A stretch of 38,928 bases of DNA, taken from CAMAUF01 sp046152925 (lineage in GTDB: Bacteria; Chloroflexota; Dehalococcoidia; Tepidiformales; Tepidiformaceae). The first letter of the stretch is position 1; the number at the start of each line of letters is the position of its first letter. Below are positions 36,993 through 38,928 of this stretch, piece after piece. A program made the translations under genes and the position numbers. The notes beneath the pieces were generated by a model. That model had not been told where the DNA came from, searched no databases, and was given only the letters and a program-made list of their open reading frames with translations. The stretch is from NCBI GenBank assembly GCA_046152925.1, contig JBJXFX010000158.1, positions 1 through 38,928 of the forward strand. Direction: 5' to 3'.

Positions 36993-37931
36993 ATGAATCG
37001 GCTCGTCGTCGCGATCGTCGGCCCCACGGCCACCGGCAAGTCGGGGGCCGCGCTCCAACTCGCGCAGACGCTCGGCGGCGAAATCGTCAACGCCGATTCG
37101 CGCCAGATCTACCGCGGCATGGACATCGGGACAGCGAAACCGACGGCCGAGGAACGCAAGCGCATCCCGCACCACCTCTACGACATCTGCGACCCGCGCG
37201 AGACCTTCAGCCTCGCATTGTTCAAGCAGCACGCCCTCGCCGCGTTCGAGAAGATCTGGGCGAAGGGCTCGTTCGCCTGGCTCGTCGGTGGCACGGGTCA
37301 GTACGTCTGGGGGCTGCTCGAAGACTGGAACGTCCCCGAGGTGCCGCCCGACGAGCCGCTCCGCGCCGAGCTCACCGCCTTCGCTGAAGCCAATGGGCCG
37401 GACGCGCTCCACGAGCGGCTCCGGGCCGTCGACCCCATCGCGGCCGAGCGGATCGACGCGCGGAACATCCGCCGCGTCGTCCGGGCGCTCGAAGTGCACT
37501 TCCACACGGGCACGCCGATTTCGACCTGGCAAACGAAGGGGAGTCCTGGCTTCCAGTTCATCACCTTCGGACTGAAGGTCGAGCGAGACGAGCTCGACCG
37601 GCGGATTGATGCGCGCGTGGACGCGATGTTCAGGCAGGGCTTCGTCGACGAAGTCCGCACCTTGATCGACGGCGGGGTGCCGCGCGAGGTGCCGGCGATG
37701 TCATCGATCGGCTACGCACAGGTGGCGGCGCACTTGGCGGGCGAAATCAGCCTCGCGGAAGCAGTGGAAAGCACGCAACGGGCGACGCGCAAGCTCGCGC
37801 GCAGACAGCAGATGTGGTTCCGCGCCGATGACAGCCGGATCCAGTGGGTGCGCAGTGCGGACGCGATGGAGATGGAGGCGAACATCTTCACGGGCGTCTG
37901 TGCGAACGCCGTCCGCGGGACGCACCGGTAG
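36993..37931 (+). CDS. miaA: tRNA dimethylallyltransferase
   Basis: Adds the isopentenyl group to A37 of tRNAs that read UNN codons. 312 residues with the P-loop GPTATGKS (10-17), EIVNADSRQIYRGMDIGTAKPT, HHLYDICDPRETFSLALFK, WLVGGTGQYVWGLLE, RRVVRALEVHFHTGTPIS and the C-terminal SSIGYAQVAAHLAGEISLAEAVESTQRATRKLARRQQMWFR. Complete by length and motifs. Last gene of the rpiB-pgk-tpiA operon. Confidence 0.97.
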   Translation: MNRLVVAIVGPTATGKSGAALQLAQTLGGEIVNADSRQIYRGMDIGTAKPTAEERKRIPHHLYDICDPRETFSLALFKQHALAAFEKIWAKGSFAWLVGGTGQYVWGLLEDWNVPEVPPDEPLRAELTAFAEANGPDALHERLRAVDPIAAERIDARNIRRVVRALEVHFHTGTPISTWQTKGSPGFQFITFGLKVERDELDRRIDARVDAMFRQGFVDEVRTLIDGGVPREVPAMSSIGYAQVAAHLAGEISLAEAVESTQRATRKLARRQQMWFRADDSRIQWVRSADAMEMEANIFTGVCANAVRGTHR

Positions 37932-37956
37932 GCTGACGCCTCCATGCCTGACCGCG

Positions 37957-37962
37957 TACAGT
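37957..37962 (+). promoter_or_regulatory. Putative leaderless -10 box
   Basis: TACAGT ends six bases before the ATG at 37969. This supports the start of the membrane-anchored frame and not the ATG at 37944. Confidence 0.45.
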
Positions 37963-37968
37963 CGGGTC

Positions 37969-38585
37969 ATGGCACTTGGAAGCGGGACGATTGCAGGTGC
38001 GCTGGCCCTTTCTGGCGCCGTCGTTGGTGCGGGCATCCTCGTAGCGCTGTCCTCCACGATGCCGAGCCCATCCCCGACCAGCCCGATGGGTTCAACGAGG
38101 CCGGCAGCTACTTCTACGTGATCGATAGCCAGCCGGAACTTGCCCGCGACCTCGCGACTGTCTCCGGCCTGGTCCGGTTCACGGTAAGCGCGCCCGACCT
38201 CGGGAGGCTGGGACTCCACCCGGCCGTCGTCGGGACGCTTCCTCCCGACCCGGACGCACCCTTCTGGAAGAACTCGTCCCGCGCCTTCATCGACTACGCC
38301 GCGACAGACCGCATCGGCGGCAAGGGGAGCGACGACCCACCAAAGCTCCGCGTGGTCTTCTACGTGCGGGACCTCGCGCCGCGGCCGGGCTCGACCGAAC
38401 TCGCCTCACCGGTCAATCGTTTCCGCCTGACCAAGTCGCCGGTGAGCGGTGCAGCCGTCGGCACGACGAGCTACCTGCTCTCCGGCGACACGAAGTCCGT
38501 CGAAGTGATTGTGTACGCGAACGCGGGCGGCGCCCTGCTGACGGACGAACAGATCCTGGAGGTCTTGGGGCAGCTGCCTGCTTGA
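37969..38585 (+). CDS. Membrane-anchored protein, apparently frameshifted
   Basis: The frame from ATG 37969 encodes a signal-anchor (GTIAGALALSGAVVGAGILVALSSTMPSPSP) and then stops at about 38121. A second frame, open to 38585, encodes a folded-looking outer domain from DQPDGFNEAGSYFYVIDSQPELARDLATVSGLVRFTV to EQILEVLGQLPA. One extra C in the CCCC run at 38072-38075 would join them into a single 205-residue protein. Reading the second frame from its own ATG at 37944 instead gives an implausible Arg/Trp/Cys-rich beginning. Whether this is a true mutation or a base-calling error cannot be seen. No family is recognised. Confidence 0.62.
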
Positions 38586-38589
38586 ACCC

Positions 38590-38928
38590 TCAGACTGCGT
38601 ACGTCGCGCCGCGCCGCAGCCATTCGCCGACCTGCTCGCCGATCATGATCGAGGTCAGGTTTGTGTTAGCGCGGGGCACGAAGGGCATGATTGAGGCGTC
38701 CGCGACTACGAGGCCTTCGACGGCGTGGCAGCGGCCGAACTGGTCCACCACCGCCATCGGGTCGTTCGCCGGGCCCATCTTCGCGGTCCCGCAGGGGTGG
38801 AAGCCGCTCGCCGAGAGGCGCTTGAGGAGGCCGTAGAGCGCTTCGTCGGTCAGGTCCCGGCCTGAGCCAGGGAAGAGCACCTCGTCGATGATCCCGCGGT
38901 ACGCCTTCGCCTGCGTGAACGCCATCGC
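38590..38928 (-). CDS. GMC family oxidoreductase, C-terminal part (runs off window)
   Basis: The last 112 codons of a glucose-methanol-choline oxidoreductase; the gene continues beyond the right edge. The C-terminal domain signature is clear: HPCGTAKMGPANDPMAVVDQFGRCHAVEGLVVADASIMPFVPRANTNLTSIMIGEQVGEWL, with the active-site His of HPCGT and the Asn of NTN. Such FAD enzymes oxidise alcohols, choline or sugars; the substrate cannot be judged from this part. It converges on the frameshifted gene with four bases between. Confidence 0.92.
   Translation of the reverse strand, partial: AMAFTQAKAYRGIIDEVLFPGSGRDLTDEALYGLLKRLSASGFHPCGTAKMGPANDPMAVVDQFGRCHAVEGLVVADASIMPFVPRANTNLTSIMIGEQVGEWLRRGATYAV

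Noticed and set aside
34021..37931. A complete glycolytic gap-pgk-tpi-gpm-eno operon.
   Set aside because: Only rpiB, pgk, tpiA and miaA are present; no gap, gpm or eno sequence is in the window.
37944..38585. A simple 213-residue gene starting at ATG 37944.
   Set aside because: Its first 45 residues are an out-of-frame reading of a clear signal-anchor coded from ATG 37969; one missing C explains both frames.
1..38928. tRNA, rRNA or tmRNA genes.
   Set aside because: I looked for T-loop-like GGTTCGAATC stretches, CCA ends and conserved rRNA segments on both strands and found none; short degenerate cases could still be missed by eye.

Overview
The window reads as chromosome of a high-GC, aerobic, peptidoglycan-making bacterium, most probably a member of Chloroflexota (Dehalococcoidia/Tepidiformia-like). 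The placement rests on the DUF3090 zinc-ribbon protein, the mixture of Chloroflexota- and Actinobacteria-like small families, a Gram-positive-type SOS box, nickel superoxide dismutase and the overall base composition. It is inference; no rRNA or tRNA gene was seen. Most genes look housekeeping. The accessory parts are an Rhs toxin tail with a candidate immunity gene (0.9-2.4 kb), a visibly AT-richer stretch (about 6.1-7.06 kb), a non-coding tandem array (16.3-17.1 kb) and three copies of a dispersed repeat.

Layout. 0.1-6.0 kb: two crotonase-fold enzymes, a hotdog thioesterase overlapping the second one, an MFS exporter, DUF3090 and the Rhs pair. 6.0-10 kb: small membrane and hypothetical proteins, a SnoaL-like protein and glycerate kinase. 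10.0-15.3 kb, minus strand: trxA, trxB, an FmdB zinc ribbon, a DinB-fold protein, a degenerate CitE-like protein, a Pro/Thr-rich membrane protein and a formylglycine sulfatase. A CsoR-type regulator is divergent from trxA, and a CsoR-like operator lies between them. 15.8-18.7 kb: an HNH nuclease, the tandem array, a catalytically dead Y-family (ImuB-like) protein behind a perfect SOS box, and an FKBP lipoprotein.

18.8-25.8 kb: an aminotransferase, a Uma2 protein whose 3' end runs into a dispersed repeat, a second SnoaL-like protein, a PEP-mutase/isocitrate-lyase-family enzyme, MurJ, Sua5, a 51-residue protein, PurE and a winged-helix regulator. 25.9-28.5 kb: a riboflavin operon (ribE-ribBA-ribH) with an FMN riboswitch and a palindrome inside its promoter. 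28.5-33.8 kb: a lipoprotein, a RING-like/SH3 membrane protein, a PfkB kinase, an FMN reductase, a Nudix hydrolase and sodN with its maturation protease. 34.0-37.9 kb: rpiB-pgk-(unknown membrane protein)-tpiA-miaA. The window ends in a frameshifted membrane-anchored protein and the C-terminal part of a GMC oxidoreductase.

A pattern runs through the whole window. At least fourteen genes that begin a transcription unit have a TANNNT box 6-8 bases before the start codon and no ribosome binding site, as expected for leaderless mRNAs. Many genes inside operons, and a few first genes with leaders, carry AGGAG-like sites. This pattern helps choose several starts and supports the frameshift call near 38.07 kb.
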